From NCBI GenBank assembly GCA_035529935.1, contig DATKVT010000187.1, forward strand, positions 1 to 44,932: a stretch of 44,932 bases of DNA, read 5' to 3'. Positions 27,777 to 37,344 of the stretch are shown here, in pieces. The position numbers and the translations under genes are program-made. Every line of letters begins with the position of its first letter. Within the stretch, counting starts at the first letter, position 1. The stretch comes from Williamwhitmania sp. GTDB taxonomy: Bacteria > Bacteroidota > Bacteroidia > Bacteroidales > Williamwhitmaniaceae. The notes below the pieces were generated by a model. That model made no database searches. It was given only the letters and a program-made list of their open reading frames with translations, and had not been told where the DNA came from.

Positions 27777-28361
27777 TAAACGAATAATTTTTGCACAATA
27801 TATGGCAAGTAAACAATTAAAAAGCAATTATCAAAGGCTGGTTGGCTGTATTTCAAGGCATTTCTTACCCTATTTTGACCTCTTTTATTCAAATTGTTGT
27901 GATAAAAGTATAAAAAACTCACAATTGCTAGGATTGCCTTGCTACCAACAAAGTAAAATATTTTAGTTCTCTTGATCATTATGGAGCTGAATTTGGAACC
28001 AACTTATCTGGATTCAGATTGAATAGTAGTATTTTAAGGGCACAACTGAAGATTAATATGCTCGGCAATTTTGTTTTTATCCAATTAATTGTTTTTTTTC
28101 GAGAACCGCAGCAAACCTTTTTTTGTGAACCTTATCTTATGGTATGTATTTGCATAAATGATTTTTTCAGGTTAGCACTCTAGCCTAGATTTTATCTTTG
28201 CATACCATCCAATACTAGGGTGAAAAATTACGGGGTAATGATTTAATGAAAAGTAATACTCTGGCACAATTTCATAATATGGCTGTAATGGCGTGTTTGA
28301 TGTGCCGGCTGTTCTATCGAGAATAACATTCGTATGCCTTAATAAAAACTTATCGTACCTA
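27777..28361. other. 585-bp AT-rich intergenic region with one candidate promoter
   Basis: This divergent region separates the lipoprotein gene (minus) from the dipeptidyl peptidase gene (plus). It is rich in A/T and has no ORF with credible coding features on either strand. The only recognisable element is TATCTTTG at 28193-28200 (plus). No tRNA, repeat or riboswitch-like element was recognised. Confidence 0.6.
28193..28200 (+). promoter_or_regulatory. candidate -7 element for the dipeptidyl peptidase gene
   Basis: TATCTTTG followed by CA is the canonical Bacteroidota -7 form. A partial -33 (TTAG at 28172) is 17 nt upstream. This implies an unusually long leader of about 155 nt before the ATG at 28362. 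Confidence 0.45.
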
Positions 28362-30509
28362 ATGAAAAAGATTCTTCTATTATTAAGCTTATTTGCCTTT
28401 ACTATTGGCGGATTTGCGCAGCAAAAGCTCTTATCGATAGATGAGGCTGTTGTTGGACAGTGGTTCCAGCTGGCACCAAATAACCTAGCCGCATTGCAGT
28501 GGAGAGGGCAGAGTGCTGAATTTACTTTTATGCGTAAGGATACCTTGTTTGTCCAAGGCGTAAAGGATGAAAATCCGCACATACTCTTTACTCTTCAGGA
28601 TTTAAATGGATGGATGAAGGAAGATGGTCGACCAGAGTTGAAGCGACTTCCCGCTATTGGATGGCTTTCTGCCAATGACTTTTTGTTCACAGATGGTAGT
28701 GCATCTATCACATTTGATATAGCAACGCATAGGATCATTAACACTTTAAAGGTTGACGAAGACGCGGCAAACCTTGATTACAGGCCTGACCATAAAGCCG
28801 TTGCCTTTACCGTTAAAAACAACCTCTACATCTCCATTGAGGGAAAGGAGATTCAAACCGTGGCCAAGGACTCAAATATAAATATTATTTATGGTCAGGC
28901 AGTTCACCGCAACGAGTTTGGCATTGAGAAGGGAACATTTTGGTCACCAAATGGTAGCAAGTTGGCATTCTATCGGATGGATCAAACCATGGTGACCGAT
29001 TATCCGCTGGTGGACATCACCACTCGAATTGCGACGGTAGTTCCTATAAAGTATCCCATGGCAGGTATGACGAGCCATCAGGTGAAGGTTGGTGTTTATG
29101 ATCCAGCCACAAAGAGCACTGTATATCTCAAAACTGGGGAGCCGCTCGATCACTACTTGACAAACATTGCCTGGACACCCGACGAAAAGTATATTCTTAT
29201 CGCGGAGGTTAACCGTGAACAGGATCACATGAAGATGAACCTCTATGATGCAACAACGGGCGATTTGGTGAGAACCCTTTTTGAAGAGACTAACCCTCGG
29301 TATGTTGAACCGCTGCATCCAGCTATATTTTTACCCAACGATCCACAAAAGTTTCTTTATCGCAGTCAGCGTGATGGTTATGACCACTTCTATCTCTATG
29401 ATATTACCGGCAAGCTCTATGGTGAGGTAGGTAAGGGTCCGTGGGTAGTTCTCGATTTCCTAGGTTTTACGAAGGATGGGAAGAATATTCTCTATACCTC
29501 CACCCAAGACAGCCCTATTGAGGTGAATGTGTATAAGCAAAACTTGAAGACTCGAAAGGTTGAACGCTTAACCAAGTTGGATGGCACGCATAGGCCATTG
29601 GTAAACTTTGGCCAAGGGCTCATCCTCGACAGGTGTAGTAGCACTACTACTCCCAATAGGATAAGCATTATAGACCTTAACGGTCAGGAAAAAAAGTTGT
29701 TGCTGAATGCTCCAAATCCGCTGGCAGCATACAAAATGCCTGAAATGAAGATATTCAAGATAAAGGCTGCTGACGATTCTACCGATCTCTACTGTAGAAT
29801 AATTAAGCCCATCGATTTTGACTCTACCAAGAAATATCCGGTGATAGTGTACGTGTATGGTGGCCCCCATTTACAGCTGGTGACCAACGAGTGGCTTGCC
29901 GGGGCAAGGCTTTGGGAATATTACATGGCCCAAAAGGGATATATTATGTTTACGGTTGATAACCGTGGTTCTTCGAACCGTGGCTTTGCTTTCGAAAGTG
30001 TAATCCATAGACATCTTGGGGTGAACGAGCTGGCGGATCAGATGCGGGGAGTCGATTATCTTTCAAAGTTGCCCTACGTGGATACATCTCGAATTGGTGT
30101 TCAAGGCTGGAGTTTTGGTGGATTTATGACTACAACCATGATGGTAAAGGAGAATAAAATCTTCAAAGTTGGAGTTGCCGGTGGACCAGTTATCGATTGG
30201 AAACTTTACGAGGTGATGTATGGCGAGCGATACATGGATACTCCTGAGGAAAATCCTGAAGGTTACAAGAACGCTGACTTGATCAATTTTGCAGGGGATC
30301 TTAAGGGTAAACTTTTGATTATCCATGGTGCCATCGACAATACGGTGGTTTGGCAGAATAGTCTTTTGTTTATTAATGAATGTATCAACAAAGGTGTTCA
30401 GGTTGACTATTTTGTTTACCCACGCGATGAGCATAATGTTAGAGGATACAGGCGCATTCATCTTATGCGTAAGATTACCGACTACTTCGACCAAAATCTA
30501 ATGAAGTAG
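28362..30509 (+). CDS. S9 family dipeptidyl peptidase IV-like protease
   Basis: This protein of about 715 residues has a signal peptide (about 1-20, ending FAQQ). An N-terminal eight-bladed DPP4-type propeller (about 50-450) has a short motif NEFGIEKGTFWSPNGSKLA resembling the DPP4 double-Glu/YxxE-adjacent region. An alpha/beta hydrolase domain (about 470-715) follows. The catalytic triad is Ser584 in GWSFGGF, Asp659 in GAIDNTV and His691 in DEHNVRG. It should release N-terminal dipeptides (often Xaa-Pro) from peptides in the periplasm. The ATG at 28362 (MKKILLLLSL) is preferred over one 23 codons upstream because it begins the signal peptide. It is monocistronic with a strong terminator. Confidence 0.92.
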   Translation: MKKILLLLSLFAFTIGGFAQQKLLSIDEAVVGQWFQLAPNNLAALQWRGQSAEFTFMRKDTLFVQGVKDENPHILFTLQDLNGWMKEDGRPELKRLPAIGWLSANDFLFTDGSASITFDIATHRIINTLKVDEDAANLDYRPDHKAVAFTVKNNLYISIEGKEIQTVAKDSNINIIYGQAVHRNEFGIEKGTFWSPNGSKLAFYRMDQTMVTDYPLVDITTRIATVVPIKYPMAGMTSHQVKVGVYDPATKSTVYLKTGEPLDHYLTNIAWTPDEKYILIAEVNREQDHMKMNLYDATTGDLVRTLFEETNPRYVEPLHPAIFLPNDPQKFLYRSQRDGYDHFYLYDITGKLYGEVGKGPWVVLDFLGFTKDGKNILYTSTQDSPIEVNVYKQNLKTRKVERLTKLDGTHRPLVNFGQGLILDRCSSTTTPNRISIIDLNGQEKKLLLNAPNPLAAYKMPEMKIFKIKAADDSTDLYCRIIKPIDFDSTKKYPVIVYVYGGPHLQLVTNEWLAGARLWEYYMAQKGYIMFTVDNRGSSNRGFAFESVIHRHLGVNELADQMRGVDYLSKLPYVDTSRIGVQGWSFGGFMTTTMMVKENKIFKVGVAGGPVIDWKLYEVMYGERYMDTPEENPEGYKNADLINFAGDLKGKLLIIHGAIDNTVVWQNSLLFINECINKGVQVDYFVYPRDEHNVRGYRRIHLMRKITDYFDQNLMK

Positions 30510-30524
30510 CGATGGTTTAATATT

Positions 30525-30554
30525 ACCCCGAAGGCATTGCTTTCGGGGTTTTTT
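30525..30554 (+). terminator. rho-independent terminator after the dipeptidyl peptidase gene
   Basis: Stem accccgaa (30525-30532) with ttcggggt (30542-30549) and a run of T to 30554. Confidence 0.9.
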
Positions 30555-30716
30555 GTGCAATGAATAGGACTGTATATTCCCACATTGGGATTAAATGACG
30601 AATTTTACACTCGATTGAGAAGGACAATTATTCTTTGGTAAGCCTTGTTATTAGGGAGCTAAAAAATCTCGTAGTCAGGCTGCTTGTTGGTGATGTAGAA
30701 TGGAGATTTGAGTAGA

Positions 30717-32078
30717 ATGGATGTACGTAAATATTTTAAGGATAGCGTAAATGCTGATGTAGGTTATCGGCGAATTTGGCACATAGCCTTCCCAATTATT
30801 ATTGGGAGCTTGGTGCAGAATCTTCTAAATATTACCGACACCATTTTCTTAGGACGACTGGGGGTGGTTGCTCTTGGTGCAGGTGCCATTGGTGGTTTGC
30901 TACACCTTGCTGCCGTAATGGTTGCTTATGGTTTTACCATTGGAACTCAAATTGTGGTGGCTCGCCGCTTTGGTCAAAAAAAGTATGGAAGCATTGGCAT
31001 TACGCTTACACATTCCTTCTACTTTTTGCTCACCCTCTCGTTGCTGCTCTTTTGGGTGCTTTGGCAAATGGCTCCTACCATTTTAAGTGCAACGCTAAAG
31101 TCGCCACGGGTTATGGTGGCGGCGGTAGAGTTTATATCGTGGCGTAAATGGGGACTTTTTTTTGTCATAATCAGCTTGCTTTTTCAGTCTTTCTTCATTG
31201 GGATTGGACGCACAAAGATAATTTCGGTGGCAAACATAGTGGTAGTAATCACCAATATCATTCTGGACTACTGCATGATTTTTGGAAATTTTGGCTTCCC
31301 GGCCATGGGAATTGCCGGCGCTGCTTTAGCCTCTGTTTTGGCTGAGTTGCTAGGTGCCGTTTTCTACGTTGTTTACACCATGGTTGCCATCGATAGCGTA
31401 AAGTATAACCTCTTTGCGTTTACCCGCTTTAGCTCCAATTTTTTAAGGCCACTGCTGAGGGTTTCGTTGCCCACGATGCTTCAAAACCTACTCTCCTTTT
31501 CTTGCTGGTTGCTGTTCTTTTTATTTATTGAGAATATGGGTGAACGTGTGCTCGCCGCATCAAATATTGTTCGCAGCCTTTACGTGCTACTGTTAATTCC
31601 AGTATGGGGGTTTGCATCGGCCACCAGTAGCCTCACTAGCTATCTAATTGGAAGCGGTAGAAAGGAGGAGGTAATAAGGCTCGTAATGCGATCGGAAATG
31701 CTATCGCTGGTATCTGTTTTGGTGGTGTTGGCTGTGTCTGCCTTTTTTTCGCACGATTTGCTGATGCTCTTTACTACCGACTTGACGCTAGTGAAGTTTA
31801 CGAGTCCAATTCTGTTGGTTGTGGCAGTTGCTGGTCCAATGCTTTCGATTGGTATGATTGCTTTTCAGGCAGTTGCGGGAACGGGTAAAACCAATATTAC
31901 GCTACTGTTTGAAACCTCTGATTTGTTGCTCTACCTCTTTTTTGCTTTTCTATTCTCAATGGTGTTGCACTTTTCGATCTCTGCTGTTTGGACCGTGGAG
32001 ATTCTCTATGGCGCTTTTCTGGCAGTGTCATCACTACTTTACCTAAAGTATGGAAAGTGGCGCAATGCCTCAATTTAA
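30717..32078 (+). CDS. MATE family efflux transporter
   Basis: This inner-membrane protein of about 453 residues has about 12 hydrophobic helices in two homologous halves. It is a MATE/MOP antiporter that would export cationic compounds, using Na+ or H+. The N-terminal segment IWHIAFPIIIGSLVQNLLN followed by DTIFLGRLG is the typical MATE helix 1/2 pattern. Helices alternate with short loops to the end, with no fused domain. An in-frame TTG at 30708 is possible, but ATG 30717 has a GGAG about 11 nt upstream. It ends at a bidirectional terminator shared with the TPR gene. The substrate cannot be predicted. Confidence 0.9.
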   Translation: MDVRKYFKDSVNADVGYRRIWHIAFPIIIGSLVQNLLNITDTIFLGRLGVVALGAGAIGGLLHLAAVMVAYGFTIGTQIVVARRFGQKKYGSIGITLTHSFYFLLTLSLLLFWVLWQMAPTILSATLKSPRVMVAAVEFISWRKWGLFFVIISLLFQSFFIGIGRTKIISVANIVVVITNIILDYCMIFGNFGFPAMGIAGAALASVLAELLGAVFYVVYTMVAIDSVKYNLFAFTRFSSNFLRPLLRVSLPTMLQNLLSFSCWLLFFLFIENMGERVLAASNIVRSLYVLLLIPVWGFASATSSLTSYLIGSGRKEEVIRLVMRSEMLSLVSVLVVLAVSAFFSHDLLMLFTTDLTLVKFTSPILLVVAVAGPMLSIGMIAFQAVAGTGKTNITLLFETSDLLLYLFFAFLFSMVLHFSISAVWTVEILYGAFLAVSSLLYLKYGKWRNASI

Positions 32079-32098
32079 TCTCTTTGTTTAAAGAAATA

Positions 32099-32130
32099 GA
32101 GAAGGGCACCCAACGCGTGCCCTTCTTTTG
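32099..32130. terminator. bidirectional terminator between the MATE and TPR genes
   Basis: Stem gaagggcac (32101-32109) with gtgcccttc (32117-32125), 7-nt loop, TTTT after it and an A-rich stretch before it. Confidence 0.88.
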
Positions 32131-34125
32131 TTATTTATCGTCGTCCTTAACACAGTATCGCTTAATAACGTTGTAGGCATCTTTTACCCCCAGCTCGCCC
32201 GATTTGCTGATGTCTAAGCAACCTTTCTCGGTTTCCTGAAGGTAGAGCTGCACCAAACCTCTGTTGTAGTATGCCTCACCCAAGTTGGGGTAAAGATCAA
32301 TTGCTTTGGTGTAGTCGGCAATGGATTTGGTAAACTCACCTGACAAGCAATCTAAATTTCCCCGATTGTAGTAAATGTAAGGGAAATCGGGCATGAGCCT
32401 TGCGGCTTCATTGAGATCCTCTATAGCCTCCTTATAGTTATAAATCACTACGTTTTGCTGCCTTTTAACCGATGGCTTTCCCGACTCGTTGAGTGTGACC
32501 GCCTGAAATGAGTTGTCAACGGAGTTGATGAACTCAATCATTTCGCCTTGAACGCTGCTGCGGTTGATAAGCGCAAATGGGTCGGTCTTGTCCTGTGCAT
32601 AGAGCGTGCTATAGGCTTCAAGTGCACTGGTGTACCGCTTGAGATCACCCAGTAAAATGGCTTGTTCATAAAGTAGTGTTCGTGATGAGGTTCTCTCTAT
32701 CAGGCTGTCCACCTTCTCAAGTTTTTCTTTCAATGTGTCTGGCGAGAGTGAACTGCGGTTTGCTGAGATGGCTGTAGGCACAAGGTCAAGACTTTTTCTA
32801 AAGTTTTCAAATTTCTGCGAATAGAAATTGGACGTTGTAGGTGGCTCGTAGGCTTCTACAGCAGTAATTCGGTAAAGCGGTTGCAGGGTAATATCCACCT
32901 TTTTGTTTTGAACCATATTGTTGCCTTCTGTGCCACGACCAAAATCAGCATCGAACGCAAGAAGCTTGTTGAACTTCTTACTGGTATCGGCAAATTCCGA
33001 AAAGTTTTTATCCCCCAGCTTAGATTTATATTCCTGAATTTTCTTCTGAGCAGTTTCGTAGTCAAGGTATGCCCCCTTTTCGTCATTAAGCTGGCGCTTA
33101 GCAACCGATCGGTTGAGGTAGGCTGTCGCAAAATCGGGGTATAGCTCAATAGCCTTGGTGTAGTCTTTTACCGACTCTTTGTATTTCCCTAGTTCGTAAT
33201 ACACGCCCCCCCGATTATAGTAAATGAGAACATTATTTGGGTTGAGTGCAGCAACTTGATTGTAGTCGTTCAAAGCATTATTATAGTCCCCAATGGATGA
33301 TCGGATAAGTGCCCGATTGTAGAGCGTTAAGGCATTTTCGGGCTCTATGGTGAGAACCTTGTTGAAATCACTAAGTGCACCCTTAATATCTCCTTTGCTG
33401 TTCCTTACAAGCGCACGGCTAAAGTATGCGAGGGTGACGGTTGAGTCGAGCTGTATTGTTTTATTCAAGTCGATTAATGCAGAATCCAACTTCTCCATTT
33501 TGAGGTAAAGCATTCCGCGCTTAAGGTAGGGCTCTGGATTTAGGTTGTTAAGCGTAAGTGCTTTGTTGTAATCGGAAAGGGCACCAGCTGTGTCTTTTAG
33601 ATAAATTTTTGCTGTTCCGCGGTTGATGTATGCATCTGCAAACTTAGGGTCGAGCTTGATAGCTGTCCCAAAATCCTTGAGCGCATCTTCAAAGTCCTGC
33701 CTTAGGAAATTGGTAATACCTCTGTTAAAATATACTCCTGGAATATCAACCCGAAGGTCAAGCGTTTTATCGAAATCGGCAAGGGCTTTATCGTATTCAC
33801 CCATTCGGGTAAGCGTAATGGCCCTAAAGTGGTAGGCTTGGGTATAAATGGGGTTAAACTTAATAGTCTTGGTGAAGTCCTCACGTGCCCCAATATAATC
33901 GCCCAGGTTATACTTGGCAATCCCTCTGAAAAAGTAAGCTTCGGCAAGGGTAGTATCAGCCTTGAGTATGGTGTTGAAAGAGGAGATAGCGTCAATATAT
34001 TGGCTGTCGAACAGTCGCTGTCTACCCTGAAACAGAAAATGTTCCTTGTTGAGCTGCGAAAATGCTGAAACTGATGACAAAAGAAATCCAGTAAGTATAA
34101 GGATTATCGTTAGTTGTTTTCTCAC
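32131..34125 (-). CDS. secreted tetratricopeptide repeat protein
   Basis: This 664-residue protein has a signal peptide (about 1-24, ending AFSQ), so it is periplasmic or outer-membrane associated. A first array of about ten TPR units covers residues about 27-375. Each has the A/Y pattern AxxxxNRGxxxxxLGDYxxAxxDFxKAIxLxP, and the units are strikingly regular with 34-residue spacing. A linker without repeats (about 385-480) is followed by a second array (about 490-655). No enzymatic domain is present. It probably scaffolds a protein complex. It is monocistronic; the neighbour mtgA is divergent, which hints at an envelope function but does not prove one. Confidence 0.9.
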   Translation of the reverse strand: MRKQLTIILILTGFLLSSVSAFSQLNKEHFLFQGRQRLFDSQYIDAISSFNTILKADTTLAEAYFFRGIAKYNLGDYIGAREDFTKTIKFNPIYTQAYHFRAITLTRMGEYDKALADFDKTLDLRVDIPGVYFNRGITNFLRQDFEDALKDFGTAIKLDPKFADAYINRGTAKIYLKDTAGALSDYNKALTLNNLNPEPYLKRGMLYLKMEKLDSALIDLNKTIQLDSTVTLAYFSRALVRNSKGDIKGALSDFNKVLTIEPENALTLYNRALIRSSIGDYNNALNDYNQVAALNPNNVLIYYNRGGVYYELGKYKESVKDYTKAIELYPDFATAYLNRSVAKRQLNDEKGAYLDYETAQKKIQEYKSKLGDKNFSEFADTSKKFNKLLAFDADFGRGTEGNNMVQNKKVDITLQPLYRITAVEAYEPPTTSNFYSQKFENFRKSLDLVPTAISANRSSLSPDTLKEKLEKVDSLIERTSSRTLLYEQAILLGDLKRYTSALEAYSTLYAQDKTDPFALINRSSVQGEMIEFINSVDNSFQAVTLNESGKPSVKRQQNVVIYNYKEAIEDLNEAARLMPDFPYIYYNRGNLDCLSGEFTKSIADYTKAIDLYPNLGEAYYNRGLVQLYLQETEKGCLDISKSGELGVKDAYNVIKRYCVKDDDK

Positions 34126-34307
34126 GGATGGATTGCTTTAATTAAGAAACAAATATGGCAAGATTTTGTCGAAACATGGCAAAATCAAAATATAATTTGG
34201 TGTTTGTAGCATTTCTCACTTCAACTTGTATCAATTGCTATTTTGCTGTAGGTAGATTCGTCGTGATATATTAAATTGCTGAACTTTTATTAGGAGAGAA
34301 TTGGTTT

Positions 34308-35006
34308 ATGGACTTGAAAAAGTATAGTTGGAAACGGATATGGAGGCTGGTTAGGTATGCCATGGCAGCTTTTTTTATTTTGTCTATTGGATCTGTTATT
34401 CTATTTCGCTTTGTACCTATACCAGTAACCCCTTTAATGCTAATACGATGTAGCGAGCAGCTATCAAAAGGAAAAACTTTAAAACTTCAAAAGGATTGGG
34501 TTTCCTTGCGCAACATTTCGCCAAACATGGTTCAGGCTGCTGTGGCCTCTGAAGACAATCGTTTTCCTGACCATTTTGGCTTCGACTTTGAGGCTATTCG
34601 TAAGGCTTTGCGCCACAATGAGCACAGCAAGAGGTTGCGTGGGGCAAGTACTATTTCTCAGCAAACGGCCAAAAATGTGTTCTTATGGCCAAGCCGCTCC
34701 TATTTACGCAAAGGCATTGAGGCTTACTTTACCCTCCTAATTGAGGTTTTCTGGACCAAGGAGAGAATAATGGCGGTTTATCTCAATATTGTGGAGATGG
34801 GGGATGGCGTGTATGGTGTGGAGGCAGCTTCGCAGAAGTACTTTCATAAACCTGCTTCAAAGTTATCGCAGTCGGAGGCAGCCATGTTGGCGGCTATCCT
34901 ACCGAGTCCAATAAAACGTAATCCGGCCAGACCGTCCCGATTCCTACTCAATAGCCAATATCAGATCATGGTAGCTATGCGGCAGCTCGGCCCTGTAGAA
35001 CTTTAA
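34308..35006 (+). CDS. mtgA: monofunctional biosynthetic peptidoglycan transglycosylase
   Basis: This 232-residue GT51 enzyme polymerises lipid II into glycan chains. One N-terminal membrane helix (about 17-33) is followed by the GT51 domain. The catalytic Glu lies in SEDNRFPDHFGFD (about 78-92), the GASTISQQTAKN motif is near 112-123, and the second Glu region appears in LNIVEMGDGVYGVEAAS (about 158-175). The C-terminal segment AAMLAAILPSP is typical. No transpeptidase domain is present, so it is a stand-alone MtgA rather than a bifunctional PBP. An AGGAGA Shine-Dalgarno-like site stands close before the ATG, unusual in this phylum. It is convergent with the next gene, with only 10 nt between. 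Confidence 0.94.
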   Translation: MDLKKYSWKRIWRLVRYAMAAFFILSIGSVILFRFVPIPVTPLMLIRCSEQLSKGKTLKLQKDWVSLRNISPNMVQAAVASEDNRFPDHFGFDFEAIRKALRHNEHSKRLRGASTISQQTAKNVFLWPSRSYLRKGIEAYFTLLIEVFWTKERIMAVYLNIVEMGDGVYGVEAASQKYFHKPASKLSQSEAAMLAAILPSPIKRNPARPSRFLLNSQYQIMVAMRQLGPVEL

Positions 35007-35016
35007 CTTCCAAAAA

Positions 35017-35424
35017 TTAGGGTTGCTTACACTTGGCAATGGCTTCCACCGTTTTAGCATCCCGTTTTGCCGCATCGGTAGCAAAAATGCCCGTGGAAAC
35101 GATCTTCCCATCTTTGTCGCGGTAGGCGTACTCATAAGGTCCATCGTTACGCTGTAGCAACAGGTATCCATCAATGGTTTCGGCCCAGTGGTGATGTTCG
35201 TCGCCGTAGAGCTTAATAGTAAGTGTATCGCCATTTGGTTGGGCATACTTTATGGGGTAGGGAGTGGCGGGAACCCTACTTGGACGCTGCTGCGATGTTT
35301 GTGCGGTTGGAGTTGCAGCTTTAGATTCAGAAGTTTTTGCTTTGGTGGTGGCACAGGCAGTAATAATTGCTAGTGAAATACCAGCAACAATTAGCGCCCC
35401 AGTTGTATGTCCAATATTTTTCAT
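35017..35424 (-). CDS. small lipoprotein with a domain resembling the propeptide of M6 metalloproteases
   Basis: This 135-residue lipoprotein has an N-terminal signal and lipobox ITAC with Cys24, followed by a low-complexity linker of Thr, Ser and Ala (about 25-48). The remaining domain (about 50-130) carries PYPIKYAQPNGDTLTI, the GDEHHHWAETIDGYLL segment and RNDGPYEYAYRDKDG. This pattern is found at the N-terminus of M6 (immune inhibitor A-like) metalloproteases of Bacteroidota, just before their catalytic domain. Here no protease domain follows (no HExxH). It may be a stand-alone propeptide-like domain acting as a protease inhibitor or chaperone, or the relic of a truncated protease. The function is unproven. 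Confidence 0.65.
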   Translation of the reverse strand: MKNIGHTTGALIVAGISLAIITACATTKAKTSESKAATPTAQTSQQRPSRVPATPYPIKYAQPNGDTLTIKLYGDEHHHWAETIDGYLLLQRNDGPYEYAYRDKDGKIVSTGIFATDAAKRDAKTVEAIAKCKQP

Positions 35425-35502
35425 ATTTTCTTGCCCTAAGTATTAATTCTCATTCCGATTTTTAGTTGACCTATACAAATATAGCACTTCCTACGAATAG
35501 AA

Positions 35503-37344
35503 CTAGTGTAGCACCAGGCTCTTTTCAACCACTGGCTTCACCACTTTTTTCTTTAGCTTTTCAGGTTTTTGAACATCAACAACCGCTTCTAGTAGTATCT
35601 CTGCTATGTCGGCTACCCTTGTGGTGGATTGGGCTGCAAATGTTTTTTTGCAGAGTGGGCAGGCGGTGGCTATAGTGTCAGGCTTGTTTATGGTGAGCGA
35701 TGCCAATGTTTTTTGCGTGATAACTGCTCGGCTTTCTGCTCCAATTACGGTAATGCCTAAGCTTCCGCCACAGCAAAGCGAATTACTCTTTTCGTTATTG
35801 GTTTTCACCAAGGTGCCCGTTCGACTGAGAAGCACGCGGGGCTGCTTATAGATATTGCTTCCTCGTCCTAGGTCGCAGGGGTCGTGGTAGGCTACCGTTG
35901 AGGTTCCCTTTTTAACTTGCAGTTTTTCTTCAACTATCAGCTGCAGCAAATATTCGCTGTGATGATATACTGGAATGGATAGTCGGTAATCTTCCTTAAA
36001 TGTCTTGTAGCAAATGGGGCAGGAGGTTACCAAATACTTTGCTCCAGACTTTGCAATAATTTCAGAGTTTTTGGATGCAAGGGCTGCCGCAGCCTCGCTG
36101 TTGCCTGCCAGTTTTAGGGGACGACCACAGCAGATGCTGCCATCGGAATCTATGAACGTAAAGTTAACATCGGCTTTGTGGAAAAGTTCCTTCATTGCGC
36201 CAATAGTGCTAGGGTTGAGGTGCCCCATGCATCCGGCGAAGTAAGCAACTTCTGCTTTTTTCACGGCAGGTGATTGCCCAACGTAGCAATAAGACGTTGC
36301 AGAAAACAGAGGACTTTCTTTGCGTTGGTTGAGCCTAATGGTTGTGTTTTCGATACCAACCGGACAAAGGTCGTTGCAACGACCACACATCATGCAGGTC
36401 TTTGTAATATCGGCCTGTGGATTATTGTCACGCAGCAGCTGGTTGAAGTATGCTGGTTGTATATTGCTAATGTTTAGGTCGCTGCTTAGCTGACATTTGT
36501 CGATGCAAATACCACATCGTGAGCAGGAGTTTATCTCAACCTGAGTGTAGGATGTATGCCGGTACTTCTCCTTGATTCCAAAACTCCGAAGGTATATAAG
36601 AAATACCTCGGTAAGGATGTGCATGTATCGGGTAAAGGGAACGGCTACAAAAAATAGCCCTAATGAGATGGAGTAGGCCCACCAGGTTGGGTAGCAGAGG
36701 TATTCGAGCGGGAGAAACTTGGCAAAAAAGTGACCGAGCGTGTTGGTAAGAAATCCACCTGTATCGTAAAGCCCAGCGTTGAAACTTTCGGCAAAAAGGC
36801 GAAGTGGAAAAATGAGCCACAGCGAAATTAAAGCAACCTTATCGATGGTTTTAAGGCGGGTAGTCTTCTTCATTCCAACTACCTTGCTCCTAAACCGTTT
36901 TATAACGGCTATGGCTACCCCCGAAAGAACAAAGAGTAGGAGAAAGTCCATGGCAAAGATAAAGAACTTCCGGTAGGGAAGCTGGCGAAGGTCGTGGACA
37001 AAGAACTCAAAAAAGATGGGGTAGTATGGTGCGTTAAGGTGCCCATGGCTATGCCAGCGAGCTTCAAGATTTCCGGCTACAATGAGTAGAAACCATCCAA
37101 AAGCCAAGCTCATGTGCATGTAGCCCAACCATGGGTTAATCCGGAATACTTTCCGGTGCAAAAGACTTTCAGAAAACACCTCACCAGTTGCGGTGACGGT
37201 TTTGTGGCTAAATAGTGCCCTCGAAAATATTCTTCGTTCCTGCTTTGTGAGCGCTTTGAACCAAATAGTCCACTTCGCAAATACGGTAAAGAGAACAAAT
37301 ACCATACCTCCTAAAAACGGCAGCACAAATGGGTCAAACTTCAT
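35503..37344 (-). CDS. membrane-bound cytochrome b / HdrD-like Fe-S oxidoreductase fusion
   Basis: This 613-residue protein has an N-terminal NarI/HdrE-type membrane part (about 1-250, five hydrophobic segments near 6-28, 74-91, 127-149, 168-186 and 222-240). Candidate haem-ligand His residues lie at 77 (GYMH) and 242 (RYMH). A dicluster 4Fe-4S segment has Cys274, 277, 280, 284 and Cys317, 320, 323, 327. Two CCG domains are present: Cys372, 405-406, 442 and 445; and Cys490, 524-525, 562 and 565. This combines DsrM-like and DsrK/HdrD-like modules in one chain. It should pass electrons between menaquinone and the soluble Hdr proteins. Its start overlaps the previous gene by 4 nt. Confidence 0.88.
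   Translation of the reverse strand: MKFDPFVLPFLGGMVFVLFTVFAKWTIWFKALTKQERRIFSRALFSHKTVTATGEVFSESLLHRKVFRINPWLGYMHMSLAFGWFLLIVAGNLEARWHSHGHLNAPYYPIFFEFFVHDLRQLPYRKFFIFAMDFLLLFVLSGVAIAVIKRFRSKVVGMKKTTRLKTIDKVALISLWLIFPLRLFAESFNAGLYDTGGFLTNTLGHFFAKFLPLEYLCYPTWWAYSISLGLFFVAVPFTRYMHILTEVFLIYLRSFGIKEKYRHTSYTQVEINSCSRCGICIDKCQLSSDLNISNIQPAYFNQLLRDNNPQADITKTCMMCGRCNDLCPVGIENTTIRLNQRKESPLFSATSYCYVGQSPAVKKAEVAYFAGCMGHLNPSTIGAMKELFHKADVNFTFIDSDGSICCGRPLKLAGNSEAAAALASKNSEIIAKSGAKYLVTSCPICYKTFKEDYRLSIPVYHHSEYLLQLIVEEKLQVKKGTSTVAYHDPCDLGRGSNIYKQPRVLLSRTGTLVKTNNEKSNSLCCGGSLGITVIGAESRAVITQKTLASLTINKPDTIATACPLCKKTFAAQSTTRVADIAEILLEAVVDVQKPEKLKKKVVKPVVEKSLVLH

Noticed and set aside
27776-27979. 67-codon minus-strand frame with a hydrophobic stretch
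   Set aside because: It has no ribosome-site or promoter support, ends inside the lipoprotein start and has an odd Lys/Asn-rich tail. I treat it as noise.
30063-30494. 143-codon minus-strand frame under the dipeptidyl peptidase gene
   Set aside because: It is antisense to the catalytic domain with intact Ser584, Asp659 and His691, and its own translation shows no domain.
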